Assembly: GCA_025998955.1 (NCBI GenBank)
Contig: AP024676.1
Span: 372,001-436,000 of the forward strand
DNA length: 64,000 nucleotides
DNA from: Candidatus Roseilinea sp.
GTDB lineage: Bacteria; Chloroflexota; Anaerolineae; J036; Brachytrichaceae
Direction of reading: 5' to 3'
Within the stretch, counting starts at the first letter, position 1. Each line of letters opens with the position of its first letter. Below are positions 15,118 to 24,625 of the stretch, piece after piece. The position numbers and the translations under genes are program-made. A model generated the notes under the pieces. The model searched no databases, was not told where the DNA came from, and saw only the letters and a program-made list of their open reading frames with translations.

Positions 15118-15159
15118 GTATGTATGTTCTGCCCTGCGCTTGCGTTTTCGGCCTCTGCT

Positions 15160-17058
15160 CTACCGAGTAGCAATCGGTATGTAGACCTTCTCCGGGAGCG
15201 CAGATGGGTCGGACGGTGGCGGCTCGTTGGTGCCCAGTTCGTCCGCGCCCAGGTCGTGGGCCTGCCCATCCGGGCGTGACTGCATCTCGAAGTCATGCGA
15301 CGTCCCACTGCCGATGGCTTGATCCACCGCCGGGGAGTTCAATGTGATGCGATAGTTGTAATCCGGCGCGCCGGGCGACACGAATCCGGCGCTGCCGGCG
15401 TTGATAACCGTGTTCAGGCCGTTGATCGTGCCAGGCGGCAGCGGCACGAAGTTGGTATTCAAGTTGCTCGTGTTGCCGGCGAAGAGGACGCGGTTCATGT
15501 TCAGCGTATTCCCCTGCAACACCACGATGGCCGTTGCCCCCGACGTCTCGGCAGTGTGATTGGCGACGATGCTGTGGCTCAGGTTGGCAGTGGTCGCGCT
15601 CACGCCGGGCGCTTGTACGACTACGAGTGCCTGGCCGACCATCAGCCCGGGTCCCAGCCGATTGCGGGCCAGCGTGACGTGATTGAGGTTGGCGGTCAAT
15701 CCCTGGACCTGAATGCCGCCCCCGCCTCCGCCGACGTTTCTACCTTGGCCCATCTCCAGTGAGTTGTCGGCGACGATCGTGTTGATGACTTCGTTCACCG
15801 CAGGTGCATCTGGTCGGGCGCGCCACAGGTACAGCCCGCCGCCGCCGCCGGTGCCGGCTGTGCCGCCGCTGCTGGCGTTCCCACCGAATAGGCGATTAGC
15901 GATGACCTGAACGCGCTCGATCCTGGCGTTCGAGTTGAAGGCGAGGATGCCGCCCCCGCCGGCCAACCCACCATCGGACGCACCGTTGCCGCCGCGGGCG
16001 ACGTTCGACCGAAACTGCGAATCCACGACGGTGAACGTCGAGTCTTCCGACATCAAGCCGGCGCCGAAGGCGCCACCCCCATATTGTGAGCCGTTGCCGC
16101 CGACGGCTTCGTTGTTGCTTGCCTGGACGCCGCTGAGGAGGGCAACGGCGCCGCCTTCCAGCGCGATGGCCCCGCCTAGGGCGTCGGCTCGCAGACCATC
16201 ACCGCCGATGCCGCTGCCGCCGCTGCCGGCCAGCGCGCGGTTGCCGGTGAACGTGCAGTTAGCGATGTTCACGCTGGATGCATAGATGAACACCGCGCCA
16301 AACGCGAAGCCGCCGCGACCCGCGCTGTTGCCGCCCAGCGAGGTGTTGTTCTCGAACGTGACGCGCTCCAGTGTGGACGACGTCCCGGCTGGCGACAAGC
16401 GGATCGCTAGCGCGCCGCCGGCGCCTGCTCCGCCACGGTCCGAGCCGGTGTTCGGACCGACGGCTTGATTGTTCCTGAACGTCATGTCGCGCAGGGTGAG
16501 CACGCTCTCGATTGCCGACATACCGCCGCCGAAGGCGTTGGGATCGCCTGGGTCGGGAACCGCGCGCCCATTCTGGATGATGAAGCCTTCCATCGTCAGC
16601 CGGTTGGCCCTGAAGACGTTTACGCCGCGATAGGTGTTCTGCCCGTCAATGATCGTGGGGTTGGCCGATGGATTGGGGGACGACCAGTTGCTGGTCGAGA
16701 AGCCGCCGCGCAGGGTCAACGACTTGCTGTTGACGCAGACGACTGCATCTATCAGGAACGCACATGGCGCATCGGGGCCGGTGTTCTGGTAGGTTCCGGC
16801 TGCGACGCGAATTTCGTCGCCAGAGGCGGCTTGGTTGACGGCAAAGGCGATGCTCCGGCACGGCAGGGTGGCCGAACCGCAGCCGGGCACGTCGCTGCCC
16901 GACGGCGCAACGCGGATCACGTTCGCTTCGGCATTGGCCGGCGACTGCGCCTCGACGACCGGCGTGCCCGGCCAGAGCGCCGCCATAGCCAGCATCGCGA
17001 CGAGTCCAGCCGTACCTAGATGTATCACTCTGACTTTAGCTCTTCCAACAAAGTGCAT
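15160..17058 (-). CDS. Secreted right-handed beta-helix protein (choice-of-anchor Q/Pmp-like)
   Basis: 632 residues with a signal peptide (hydrophobic GTAGLVAMLAMAALW, about 15-30). The N-terminal PCRSIAFAVNQAASGDEIRVAAGTYQNTG (about 61-90) is the standard opening of parallel beta-helix exoproteins. The rest is Gly/Asn-rich with repeated strands such as GGAGAGGAL, GGDGLRADALGGAIA and GGGGILAFNSNARI. The C-terminal part (LNTVINAGSAGF, NSPAVDQAIGSG, DLGADE) matches the 'choice-of-anchor Q' region. It is probably a cell-surface adhesin or polysaccharide-binding protein; no catalytic motif. GGAGG precedes the ATG by about 11 nt. Confidence 0.8.
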   Translation of the reverse strand: MHFVGRAKVRVIHLGTAGLVAMLAMAALWPGTPVVEAQSPANAEANVIRVAPSGSDVPGCGSATLPCRSIAFAVNQAASGDEIRVAAGTYQNTGPDAPCAFLIDAVVCVNSKSLTLRGGFSTSNWSSPNPSANPTIIDGQNTYRGVNVFRANRLTMEGFIIQNGRAVPDPGDPNAFGGGMSAIESVLTLRDMTFRNNQAVGPNTGSDRGGAGAGGALAIRLSPAGTSSTLERVTFENNTSLGGNSAGRGGFAFGAVFIYASSVNIANCTFTGNRALAGSGGSGIGGDGLRADALGGAIALEGGAVALLSGVQASNNEAVGGNGSQYGGGAFGAGLMSEDSTFTVVDSQFRSNVARGGNGASDGGLAGGGGILAFNSNARIERVQVIANRLFGGNASSGGTAGTGGGGGLYLWRARPDAPAVNEVINTIVADNSLEMGQGRNVGGGGGGIQVQGLTANLNHVTLARNRLGPGLMVGQALVVVQAPGVSATTANLSHSIVANHTAETSGATAIVVLQGNTLNMNRVLFAGNTSNLNTNFVPLPPGTINGLNTVINAGSAGFVSPGAPDYNYRITLNSPAVDQAIGSGTSHDFEMQSRPDGQAHDLGADELGTNEPPPSDPSALPEKVYIPIATR

Positions 17059-17433
17059 GTGAGTTTTAGCCTCCGAGAGTCCTGTCCTTCGGAAATTAAG
17101 ACGGGAAAGACCGCGCGGAGATACAGCGGGGAGCCGGCAGCTGGGGATGCACCTACAGTCCCGCTATCTCGATTGCGCGGCAGTGTTCGGTTGACGTATG
17201 CGAAACACGTCAGGAGACCATAGCGGGGAGGAATGCGCTCTGCTCTGCGCGTGGGCGATATTTAGGGGCGCAGGGGATGCGTCAGCCAGGGCGCGGTGCG
17301 GCTTTGTCAACCTAACGCTTAGCCGACACGCATGCGCGTTTGGGTAAAGAAGGTGATTAGAAGGTTTTCAGAGAGTGGAAAGAGGTGTTTTTGGTGGCGG
17401 TGGGTGTCGTTGGTGTCGAGATTGTGGGTTGGA
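17059..17433. other. 375-bp intergenic region, nothing assigned except a short 9-mer repeat
   Basis: Upstream of the beta-helix gene. I see the ribosome-binding site, an isolated TTGACA on the minus strand (17310-17305) without a matching -10 box, and GGGTGTCGTTGGTGTCGA at about 17405-17422, which belongs to the 9-bp repeat family. No ORF, tRNA or known riboswitch core was recognised. Confidence 0.5.
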
Positions 17434-18471
17434 TCATGAGTTGCGCCGCAGTAGCCGTCGCTTGATTGTGCTGCCTGTGCTCATCAACCGGTAGAAGATC
17501 ACGGCGTAGAGCGTCTGGCGATAGTACAGTCCGTTATTACGTCGGGCCGTCGCTTCGCGCGCTTCCTCTTCTCGCGTCCATGCGTCCAATTGCGCCGTTT
17601 GCTCCAAGCTGCGTTTGTTCGGCCGAGCCGAGATGTAGTCGAACATGGACGAGCCGGGATAGCGGCGCAAATAATCGGCATCGGCATCCATGATGACTTT
17701 GAGCCAGTGCGCCTGTTCCTCCGGCTTGGCGTTCCAAAACCGGTCGTTGTGGGTTAACACGAGGTAGCCCAACGCCCCACCCATGTGTTTGTGATCAAGG
17801 ATGTGAAAGTAGCGCTTCATCACGGGGATCACCAGCTCGGAGTGCACAGCCTCGCTAGGATCGGTGAGCTTCATGGTGAGCAGGTGGGGATAGCGCATCA
17901 CTTGGCACATGTGAGCAGGTAGGCGTGCGTTCAACGCCAGCGCAGCCAACCATTGCTGCGTGCTGTATTGGTTGCGGTGGGGGCCGACATAGTCGTAGTT
18001 GACGAAGTAGCCATCTTCCGGCAACAGCTCGGCCAACTTGCGAAACACGCGATCAATGTAGGTGATGTGATGAGCGGCCGCAAAATTGACCACCAGATCG
18101 TAGTCGCCCTCTGGAAATGCTGCTGTGTTCGTGTCGAGCCGGTAGTAGCGCGCGGGCAGGTCGCCGGCGGCTGCGCGCGCCGCCTCCAGCAGTGAGTCTG
18201 CATAGTCCACCCCGACCGCTTCGGCAATCAAGCCACGCTGCAGCAGATCGCGCTCGACCCATCCGTTGCCGCAGTTCAGAATAAGCGCCTTCTTGAAGAC
18301 CCGCCCACCAGTCGTCCTGCGGAAGTATTCCGACCAGGGCATATCGGGATCGCCGCTGATGCGGCGGTTCATCTCGCGGGCTACGTATTCGTAGTCGTTC
18401 CAGTATCGGCCCTGGTAATAAACACCAGGGTCATAGTTCAGCACTTGGGTGCTTGTGGTTTGATCTTCCAT
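17434..18471 (-). CDS. SAM-dependent class I methyltransferase
   Basis: 345 residues. The SAM-binding motif I is ALILNCGNGWVERDLL (about 62-77), followed by VGVDYADSLLEAAR (motif II, acidic residue) and DYDLVVNFAAAHHITYIDRVFRKLAELLPEDGYFVNYDYVG, the typical Methyltransf_11/25 order. The C-terminal ~170 residues are family-specific, with many aromatic residues. It is last in a minus-strand run of glycan genes, 5 bp after the GT4 gene, so it probably methylates a sugar or terminal residue of the surface glycan; the target is unknown. Confidence 0.75.
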   Translation of the reverse strand: MEDQTTSTQVLNYDPGVYYQGRYWNDYEYVAREMNRRISGDPDMPWSEYFRRTTGGRVFKKALILNCGNGWVERDLLQRGLIAEAVGVDYADSLLEAARAAAGDLPARYYRLDTNTAAFPEGDYDLVVNFAAAHHITYIDRVFRKLAELLPEDGYFVNYDYVGPHRNQYSTQQWLAALALNARLPAHMCQVMRYPHLLTMKLTDPSEAVHSELVIPVMKRYFHILDHKHMGGALGYLVLTHNDRFWNAKPEEQAHWLKVIMDADADYLRRYPGSSMFDYISARPNKRSLEQTAQLDAWTREEEAREATARRNNGLYYRQTLYAVIFYRLMSTGSTIKRRLLRRNS

Positions 18472-18476
18472 GAAGG

Positions 18477-20027
18477 TTACCTGTCAAGTTGCTCGAGTAG
18501 CTCATCCAGTCGCGCCCGGAAGTGCGACATATCGTAGCGCCGGCTGTCGGCCTCCGCATTCCTGGCGAGCTTCTCGCATAGCGCGCGATTCTCGATCAAC
18601 TCACGCGTGAACGATTGCAATTCGGGCAACGAGCGCCACAAGAAGCCATTGCGTCCATGTTGCACGATCTCCGGCTGGCCGCCTTTCGCGATCACCACCG
18701 GCACACAGCCGGCAGCCATCGCTTCGACCGTGGTGATGCCGAAGTGCTCGAACTTGATCGGCTCGCGCGCCTCGTCCTCGCCGAAGCCGCTGGCGTGCCA
18801 GTAGATAGCCGCCTCGCCATATAGCCGTTGCAGCTCGCTGAACGGCGCGTTCACATGCAGCACGATGGGGTAGCCTTGTGCTTCGCGCTGCACGCGCTCG
18901 AGGTATTCCACGTGCATGCGATCCGGCGTCAGGCTGCCGGCCAGATGCAACTCCCAACCACGCAGTCCCTGATCCACCATCCCCTTGAACGCAGTCACCA
19001 TCTCGACGTGTTTCTTGTTGTGGCTGCCGGCGAAGAAGCGCCCCACGTTCAAGATCATATTGCGCTTGCCGTCCGGCGACGAGGCAAATGCTTCTACATC
19101 CACCGGCGGCGTCAAAAGCGTACTTTCGCGCCGCCAGTAACGCCGTACCCACGTGCGCGTGAATTCGGAGATGGACCAGATGGCGTGATACCTCGCTAGA
19201 TTTTCGATGCGCGTCGAGGAGAGTTGCGCCGGCGCACCGTGTAGCCGCAACCCCCACCCCTTGAACTTGTCCTCGAAGAGCCACCGATACAAACGGTAGC
19301 GCGGGTGCTCGATCTGGAAGTCGGACAGCGCCATGCAGAAGCGGTCGTTGGAAGGGGGCGGGGGGCAACGGATCGTGATCGTGCTGGCGCTTCGCCCTTT
19401 GCCGTTCAGTTCGATCGTGTATGGCGTCGGTGTGCCGTCGCTGGGCAGCGCAATCTCTCCCACGCGTTCGCCGTCGGCGTAGATCGTCGCAGGGCCGATG
19501 TCCGGCTGTTCGGCGGAGAGGTGGAACTTTATGCTCAGCTTGGACCGGCTGGGTGGCAGCTCGATGCGCATCGTTTCGTGGGTGCGCCGGAGCTGCCTTC
19601 CGTTCCTGATCTCGGCGCCGTAAAACCCTTCGGCGAAGGTCGGCACGAACAGCAGCTTGCGAATCGCCATCCCCACATGGGCGCGAATCTGAGCCGGCAG
19701 GTCGAGGTAGATCTGGCCGGGGAAATAAACCAGCATGACGCTGCGCCGCGCGCGCGTTGGTGGGATGTCCATATGCGAGGCGTTGATGAAGATGTCGAAG
19801 GTCTCGGTGAGCGCCTCGAGCAGCGCTGGCGGCTCGGCGGGGATGAAGCTGAACTTCACTCGCGACAGGTCCAGGTTCAATCGTTGCGCCAGTGTATCTG
19901 CCTCGACCGGCGCATGACTGATCACCGTGACTGCATGGGTGCGGCTGAGGTGCTCCGCCGCCGAAAGGCTCATCTTCTCGCCGCCGCCCATGGTCGCGAG
20001 CCAGCGATTATATATGCCGATGTTCAT
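18477..20027 (-). CDS. GT4-family glycosyltransferase with inserted beta-sandwich
   Basis: 516 residues from the ATG at 20027 (homology begins NIGIYNRWLATMGGGEK). It is a retaining GT-B enzyme: a Rossmann-like N-domain, and a C-domain with ILNVGRFFAGSHNKKH, HVNAPFSELQRLYGEAAIYWHASGFGED and the donor site EHFGITTVEAMAAGCVPVVIAKGG (Glu-x7-Glu type). Between the domains (about 165-245) lies a beta-rich stretch (LSIKFHLSAEQPDIGPATIY through STITIRCP) resembling jelly-roll modules common in Chloroflexota glycosyltransferases. It is part of the surface polysaccharide operon; it lies 5 bp from the methyltransferase, and heptamer repeats precede the start. Confidence 0.85.
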   Translation of the reverse strand: MNIGIYNRWLATMGGGEKMSLSAAEHLSRTHAVTVISHAPVEADTLAQRLNLDLSRVKFSFIPAEPPALLEALTETFDIFINASHMDIPPTRARRSVMLVYFPGQIYLDLPAQIRAHVGMAIRKLLFVPTFAEGFYGAEIRNGRQLRRTHETMRIELPPSRSKLSIKFHLSAEQPDIGPATIYADGERVGEIALPSDGTPTPYTIELNGKGRSASTITIRCPPPPSNDRFCMALSDFQIEHPRYRLYRWLFEDKFKGWGLRLHGAPAQLSSTRIENLARYHAIWSISEFTRTWVRRYWRRESTLLTPPVDVEAFASSPDGKRNMILNVGRFFAGSHNKKHVEMVTAFKGMVDQGLRGWELHLAGSLTPDRMHVEYLERVQREAQGYPIVLHVNAPFSELQRLYGEAAIYWHASGFGEDEAREPIKFEHFGITTVEAMAAGCVPVVIAKGGQPEIVQHGRNGFLWRSLPELQSFTRELIENRALCEKLARNAEADSRRYDMSHFRARLDELLEQLDR

Positions 20028-20083
20028 ATCAGTCTTGCATCCTGCGTCTTTTATCCTTCTCCCTTCATCAGCCGTCAATCATG
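20028..20083. repeat. Heptamer array between GT2 stop and GT4 start
   Basis: About eight 7-bp units ending in ATC or GTC (TTGCATC, CTGCGTC, TTTTATC, CTTCTCC, CTTCATC and so on) fill the junction. The GT2 stop (20075-20077) falls in the last units and the GT4 ATG abuts the first. Confidence 0.6.
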
Positions 20084-21451
20084 CGACACGTGAAACCATG
20101 TCTCGATTTCATGCTGAGGTGTGATTCGCGTGCGCTGGATGTGGGCGCGTTTGCGCAACAACGACGGCAAGCTGCGTATGAGCGATCCTACGACACGCAT
20201 GGAGAGCAGCGCGCGCGAGAGAGCGACGCGCGCGCCGGGGCGCGCCAGCAGCGTTGCCGCAGACGACTCGACCATTGACCGCGTCGTCCAGCCGGCATAG
20301 CGGGCGAATTCTCCTACCGCCTGTCGCGGTGCACCGTTTTTGATCAGCATTGCCAGCCGGTTGCGCTCGACGTTGAACAGGAACAGCGGCGACCATTCCT
20401 TGGATGAGCCGCAATGTACATGACGCACAATCGCATTCGGCGCATAGAGCACCTGCCATCCGCGCAGCCGGGCCCGCCAGGACAAATCGGTATCCTCATA
20501 GTACATGAAGAAGTCGTCGTCCAGCAAGCCAACGTCGTCCAGCATCGCGCGACGCATCAGCATGTTCCCGCCGCAGCCGGCAAAGACTTCTTCCACAGCA
20601 TTGAACTGATCTCGATCCGTCTCGTAGAACGCTTCGTTGTTCTTCACGATGATGCCGCGGTCGCGGCTGTTGCCATCGGCGAAGAGGATCGAGCCGGCAT
20701 TTTGCATCACGGGCCTTGCCGCTGCGGCGGCGGATGAAGGAACCTCTAGACACAGTTCCTGGGGCTCGGATGTAAGGTGGACGCGCGCCAACGTTTGCCC
20801 ATGCGAGCCAATGGTCGCCGTCGCAGGCGGCTGCGCTGCCAAACGAAGGCGCAACGTGAAGCCCTTGGGCTGGGAGAGGATGTGCTCGCCGTGCGGCACC
20901 GGCACGCCGATCATGCCGCAGCCGCCGTGCATCCGCCGGAAGCGTGCGCCGGAGGTGTCGAGCTCCCATCCGCCGAAGCCCTCCAGGTACTGCACGACGC
21001 CGAGCGGCAGACCGGTGTCCACGTCGAATACGCGCAGTTCGTGGTCGCAGCAGAGCGTGACGTCGAGTTGGTCGTAGAACAGGCGCATGCGCCCAGTGAC
21101 GATGCCGGCACGCGGGTGCTGCTCGGCGACTGCAACGAGTTGCTCGAGCCAATCCTGGGCAGGCGCCGTGTCATTGTTGAGCAGCACGAGGTAATCCCCG
21201 CGCGCAACCGCAATGGCGGTGTTGTTGCCGCCGGCGAAGCCAAGGTTGCCGCCGGTCTCGTGCACCCTGACCTCGGGGTAGGCCTCGCGCAGCAGGCGCA
21301 GCGAGCTGTCCGTCGAACCGTTGTCGGCCACAATCACCTCGAAGCGATCCGCCGGGTAGGTCTGCACACGCAAGGCGTCGAGGCAGGCCGGCAGGAACCG
21401 TTCGCCGTTGTAGTTCAGGACGATGACGGAGACGAACGGCAGGCAGGTCAT
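20075..21451 (-). CDS. GT2-family glycosyltransferase with inserted beta-sandwich
   Basis: 458 residues from the ATG at 21451, which overlaps the upstream methyltransferase stop (ATGA). GT-A motifs: FVSVIVLNYNGERFLPACL, VIVADNGSTDSS, GGNLGFAGGNN and LLNNDTAPAQDW, with the acceptor-side GGNMLMRR and MYYEDTDLSWR near residue 330. Inserted between them (about 170-280) is a beta-rich segment (FTLRLRLAAQPPATATIGSHG, LTSEPQELCLEVPSS) similar in character to that of the neighbouring GT4. It is an inverting transferase; donor unknown. C-terminal helices (about 370-450) suit membrane-surface association. Confidence 0.85.
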   Translation of the reverse strand: MTCLPFVSVIVLNYNGERFLPACLDALRVQTYPADRFEVIVADNGSTDSSLRLLREAYPEVRVHETGGNLGFAGGNNTAIAVARGDYLVLLNNDTAPAQDWLEQLVAVAEQHPRAGIVTGRMRLFYDQLDVTLCCDHELRVFDVDTGLPLGVVQYLEGFGGWELDTSGARFRRMHGGCGMIGVPVPHGEHILSQPKGFTLRLRLAAQPPATATIGSHGQTLARVHLTSEPQELCLEVPSSAAAAARPVMQNAGSILFADGNSRDRGIIVKNNEAFYETDRDQFNAVEEVFAGCGGNMLMRRAMLDDVGLLDDDFFMYYEDTDLSWRARLRGWQVLYAPNAIVRHVHCGSSKEWSPLFLFNVERNRLAMLIKNGAPRQAVGEFARYAGWTTRSMVESSAATLLARPGARVALSRALLSMRVVGSLIRSLPSLLRKRAHIQRTRITPQHEIETWFHVSHD

Positions 21452-22293
21452 GAGGATGGCGTCAACTTCAGCAACGACTGCGGGCGCTTGGCCGCCACCA
21501 GCATCATTCGCGTCTCTTCCAGGTAGCGCGGTTGAGAGAAGTGCGTGAAGCCGGCTGTGCGCAGCATCCCCAATACGCAGGCTGTGTCTGGCACCCACCA
21601 GTTCGATCCGTCCTCGTTGAGTTCATCCTTCTCGATGAACTTCATGAACCCTTGTCGGCAGGCAGTGATTGCAACTTGGCCGCGCGGTCCCAGACGGACA
21701 TGGACGATGTTCTCCCGGGTTGGGGGGATCACCTCGGTCTCGACGATGATGGCATCGTTACACATTTCGGCCACTTGTTCTAGCACGCCGAGCGGATTCT
21801 TCAGGTGGTACAGGATGCCTGTGAAGATTACGATGTCGAAGCTTCGTTCGAGCTGCAGGAGACGATCGGCGTCGAGCTGACGATACTCGATGTCGAGCCC
21901 CCAGACGGCTCGGCACGCCTCGGCTTGTTGGAGAAACACATCCGTATTGTCAACGCCGATGACTTTGCCTGCCCCTTTCAACTTGGTCTTGATGCAAAAG
22001 TAGCCCGCATTCGTTCCCACATCCAGGACGGAGGCACCAGCCAGATCGGCCGGCAGCATGGGCTCGAGAAACTGCCATAGCCGGTTGTGCAGACGCGGCG
22101 TGCTGAGTGTATACACGCCCTGGCCCAAATAGATGTGCTGGTACCAGTATGGAAACGACTCGACCAAAGCCATCAACGATTCGCGGCTGGTCGTATGCGG
22201 CGGCTCGATAGTCGCCTCGTCAATTGCGACAGGCGCCGCTTCGATCAACGGAGGCGCGCTTCGCTCCCCAAACAGTTTGTTGAATAGTCTCAT
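21448..22293 (-). CDS. CmoB/DUF1698-like SAM methyltransferase
   Basis: 281 residues. The core WYQHIYLGQGVYT, SVLDVGTNAGYFCIKTKLKGAGKVIGVDNTD (motif I) and FDIVIFTGILYHLKNPLGVLEQVAEMC match the Methyltransf_9 (CmoB-like) group; within polysaccharide loci such proteins usually act on glycans rather than tRNA. The C-terminus (WWVPDTACVLGMLRTAGF) is also typical of that group. It overlaps both neighbours by 4 bp, so it is translationally coupled within the glycan operon. The target is unknown. Confidence 0.75.
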   Translation of the reverse strand: MRLFNKLFGERSAPPLIEAAPVAIDEATIEPPHTTSRESLMALVESFPYWYQHIYLGQGVYTLSTPRLHNRLWQFLEPMLPADLAGASVLDVGTNAGYFCIKTKLKGAGKVIGVDNTDVFLQQAEACRAVWGLDIEYRQLDADRLLQLERSFDIVIFTGILYHLKNPLGVLEQVAEMCNDAIIVETEVIPPTRENIVHVRLGPRGQVAITACRQGFMKFIEKDELNEDGSNWWVPDTACVLGMLRTAGFTHFSQPRYLEETRMMLVAAKRPQSLLKLTPSS

Positions 22294-24614
22294 GATGCCT
22301 CCTCGGTTCTGATGACGGTTATTGGCCTCAGGCGCGGAATCTTCGCGTTGATATCCAGATTCGGATTGAAGAACGGATCGCCTTGCTCAACAATCGTGTG
22401 CATGCGCTGGCCGGCCCGAGCGTGATTCTCCCGCGGGAAATAGTTCGCCCGCGTCGCGCCTTCTTCGTGGCGCAGCCGGGCAAAGGGCGTATAGACGACG
22501 CGGTAGCCACGCGCCGCGATACGCAGGCACAGGTCTACATCGTTTAGCACGATCGTGTAATCCTCATCGAACCCACCGACCTGCTCGAACACCTCCCGAC
22601 GTGTCATCAAGCACGCGCCGGTGATGGCCGAGAAATTACGATAGCAGTTCGGCCCGCCGAACAAGCTGTCGTTGTAGTCCTCCGGCGCACCGGCGAAGAG
22701 ATGCCCCAAGCCCAGCACGATGCCGGCATGCTGGATCGTGCCCTCGGGGTACAGCAGCTTCGCGCCGACCGCGCCGATCTCCGGCCGCTGTGACCAGCGC
22801 AGCATCTCCTCCAGCCAATCCGGCGACAGCGCCTCGACGTCGTTGTTTAGGAAGAGTAGGTGTGTGCCCGCGGCGTGGTGTGCGCCGAAGTTGTTGGTTG
22901 CGGCGTAGTTGAACGCGCCCTCGCGGTGCAGCACCCGCACGCGCGGCTCGCTCGCTAACTCCGCATAGAAGTCCCATACTCGCTGATCGGTGCTGCCCGT
23001 ATCTACCACGATCACTTCGAAGTTTCGATAGGCCGTCAGCGTGAGCAGCGACCGGAGGCAGCGCCGCAGCAGTTCGAGCCGGTCGCGCGTTGGGATCATG
23101 ATCGAGATTTTCTCCTCGCGCACCGGCCAGATCAGCCGAAAGTAGCCCGGCGCCAGCAGCTCCGCTCTCGGCTCAGGCACGCCGATGCGGCGCAGGTGGT
23201 TGACGACTACGCGCGGCTGCACTTCAGCCGCCCAGGGCTTGCCGGCGGCCAGGCCGGTTGCCGCAGAGCCGGGCAGCATGCGCCAGTGATACAGCACCTT
23301 CGCCACGTGGCCGATGCGGTTTGTGTGTTCCGTGCAGCGCAGCAATAGATCCCAGTCCTGTGCCCCCTCAGCATCGGGGTCGAACCCACTTACCGCTTCG
23401 ATCAACGAACGGCGAACCGCGCTGTGCATCAGATAGTTGGCCGAAAGCATCAGCTCCGGCGACCAGCACGCCGGCTTGAACATCGGTTGCAGCCGGGTTT
23501 GGCCGTCGGCAGTGATCTTGTCTTCGTCGAAGCATACGATGTCGAGCGCCGGATCCTCGTTTAGCTTGCTCACGATTTCGTATAAGGCGAAGGGCGCGAG
23601 GACGTCGTCATGATCGAACAGCAACACGAAGTCACCGGTCGCCATGCGCAGCGCAGCGTTCGAGTTGCCGGCGATGCCCAAGTTCTTCCCCAGCCACGTG
23701 ACGCGGATGCGCGCGTCACGCTGCATAGCGCGTTCGAGGATTTCGCGGATCTCAGCTTGACGCGATCCGCCATCAGCAAGGCACCACTCCCAGTTGGCGT
23801 AGGTCTGTGCGATCACAGACTCGACTGCGTCGCGGAGCGCATGCGGCGGCGGATCGAACACCGGCGTGATCAGGCTGATCCGTGGGTGGTGGGCGAAGCG
23901 ATGTTGATGCTGTCGCGCCAACTCGTCTGCGCCGGGCTCGTTGGCTGCGATCCAGGCTGCGTAACTGTCGTCTATGACGGGCGACGGCGGCGCAGACACA
24001 GGGGGTGTTCGTCTAATCGCCTGCGCGAGCCGATGACCGATGGCGTGCAGCCGGCGCGTTAACCGGATGAACCGGCCCTGCTCGTATCGCGCGATCAACT
24101 CGGTGAGTTCGCGCTGCCGCCGCTCGTAGGCCCACACGATGTTGGCGATTGGATGGCGCAGCTTGTGGAAGAGCATCGCATCCGGCGCGAGGAGGGTCGC
24201 GTCGTAATACACGGCGTGGAAAAAGTCGTGTTGGGCGAATAACGCCGCCCATTCCTCGGCCGGCTGTGTCGCACCCGGCGACAGCAGCACGATCTCGGCG
24301 TGATCGCACAGGTTCGTCGCGGCGCGTTCCAGATCGAGCTGGGGCAGGTTCGCCAACGCGCCCAGGCATACGATCAGGTCGTATTGGCGCGGCAATGGGT
24401 CGAGCGGTCCGCTGGCGAAGCAATGCGCGCGCACCTCAGGCGCGACATTGACGAGCACGTCTTCCGGCAGCATGCCCCAGGCGCGAATGTGTAGCCGGCG
24501 CAGCGCGACGACCAGCCCCATGACTTCAGGGCTGCGGGCGATGACGGCAACGGAGGTAAGGTAGAAGTCGCGCGCGAGGCGCTCGGCGATGGCGTCGTAG
24601 GATGCGTTCGTCAT
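22290..24614 (-). CDS. Three-domain protein: degenerate methyltransferase domain + two GT2 glycosyltransferase domains
   Basis: 774 residues from the ATG at 24614 (GAGG 9 nt upstream); a TTG at 24629 overlapping the upstream stop is possible. Residues about 1-190 match the downstream half of the neighbouring methyltransferase (AHCFASGPLDPLPRQYDLIVCLGALANLP versus AFCRVGSIADPFERHYDLIVCIEVLEHMP) but lack its GCAMG SAM motif, so this domain is probably inactive. Then come GT-A domain 1 (about 235-470: ISLITPVFDPP, LLFDHDDVLAP) and GT-A domain 2 (about 500-740: ISIMIPTRDRLELL, LFLNNDVEALS, GACLMTRR, LNDVDLCLR). Tandem GT2 enzymes often add alternating sugars to a polymer. Confidence 0.8.
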   Translation of the reverse strand: MTNASYDAIAERLARDFYLTSVAVIARSPEVMGLVVALRRLHIRAWGMLPEDVLVNVAPEVRAHCFASGPLDPLPRQYDLIVCLGALANLPQLDLERAATNLCDHAEIVLLSPGATQPAEEWAALFAQHDFFHAVYYDATLLAPDAMLFHKLRHPIANIVWAYERRQRELTELIARYEQGRFIRLTRRLHAIGHRLAQAIRRTPPVSAPPSPVIDDSYAAWIAANEPGADELARQHQHRFAHHPRISLITPVFDPPPHALRDAVESVIAQTYANWEWCLADGGSRQAEIREILERAMQRDARIRVTWLGKNLGIAGNSNAALRMATGDFVLLFDHDDVLAPFALYEIVSKLNEDPALDIVCFDEDKITADGQTRLQPMFKPACWSPELMLSANYLMHSAVRRSLIEAVSGFDPDAEGAQDWDLLLRCTEHTNRIGHVAKVLYHWRMLPGSAATGLAAGKPWAAEVQPRVVVNHLRRIGVPEPRAELLAPGYFRLIWPVREEKISIMIPTRDRLELLRRCLRSLLTLTAYRNFEVIVVDTGSTDQRVWDFYAELASEPRVRVLHREGAFNYAATNNFGAHHAAGTHLLFLNNDVEALSPDWLEEMLRWSQRPEIGAVGAKLLYPEGTIQHAGIVLGLGHLFAGAPEDYNDSLFGGPNCYRNFSAITGACLMTRREVFEQVGGFDEDYTIVLNDVDLCLRIAARGYRVVYTPFARLRHEEGATRANYFPRENHARAGQRMHTIVEQGDPFFNPNLDINAKIPRLRPITVIRTEEAS

Positions 24615-24625
24615 ACGATCGGCCC

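Noticed and set aside
17059-17433. Cyclic-di-GMP or other riboswitch upstream of the beta-helix gene
   Set aside because: No conserved aptamer core recognised; only a ribosome-binding site and a lone TTGACA.
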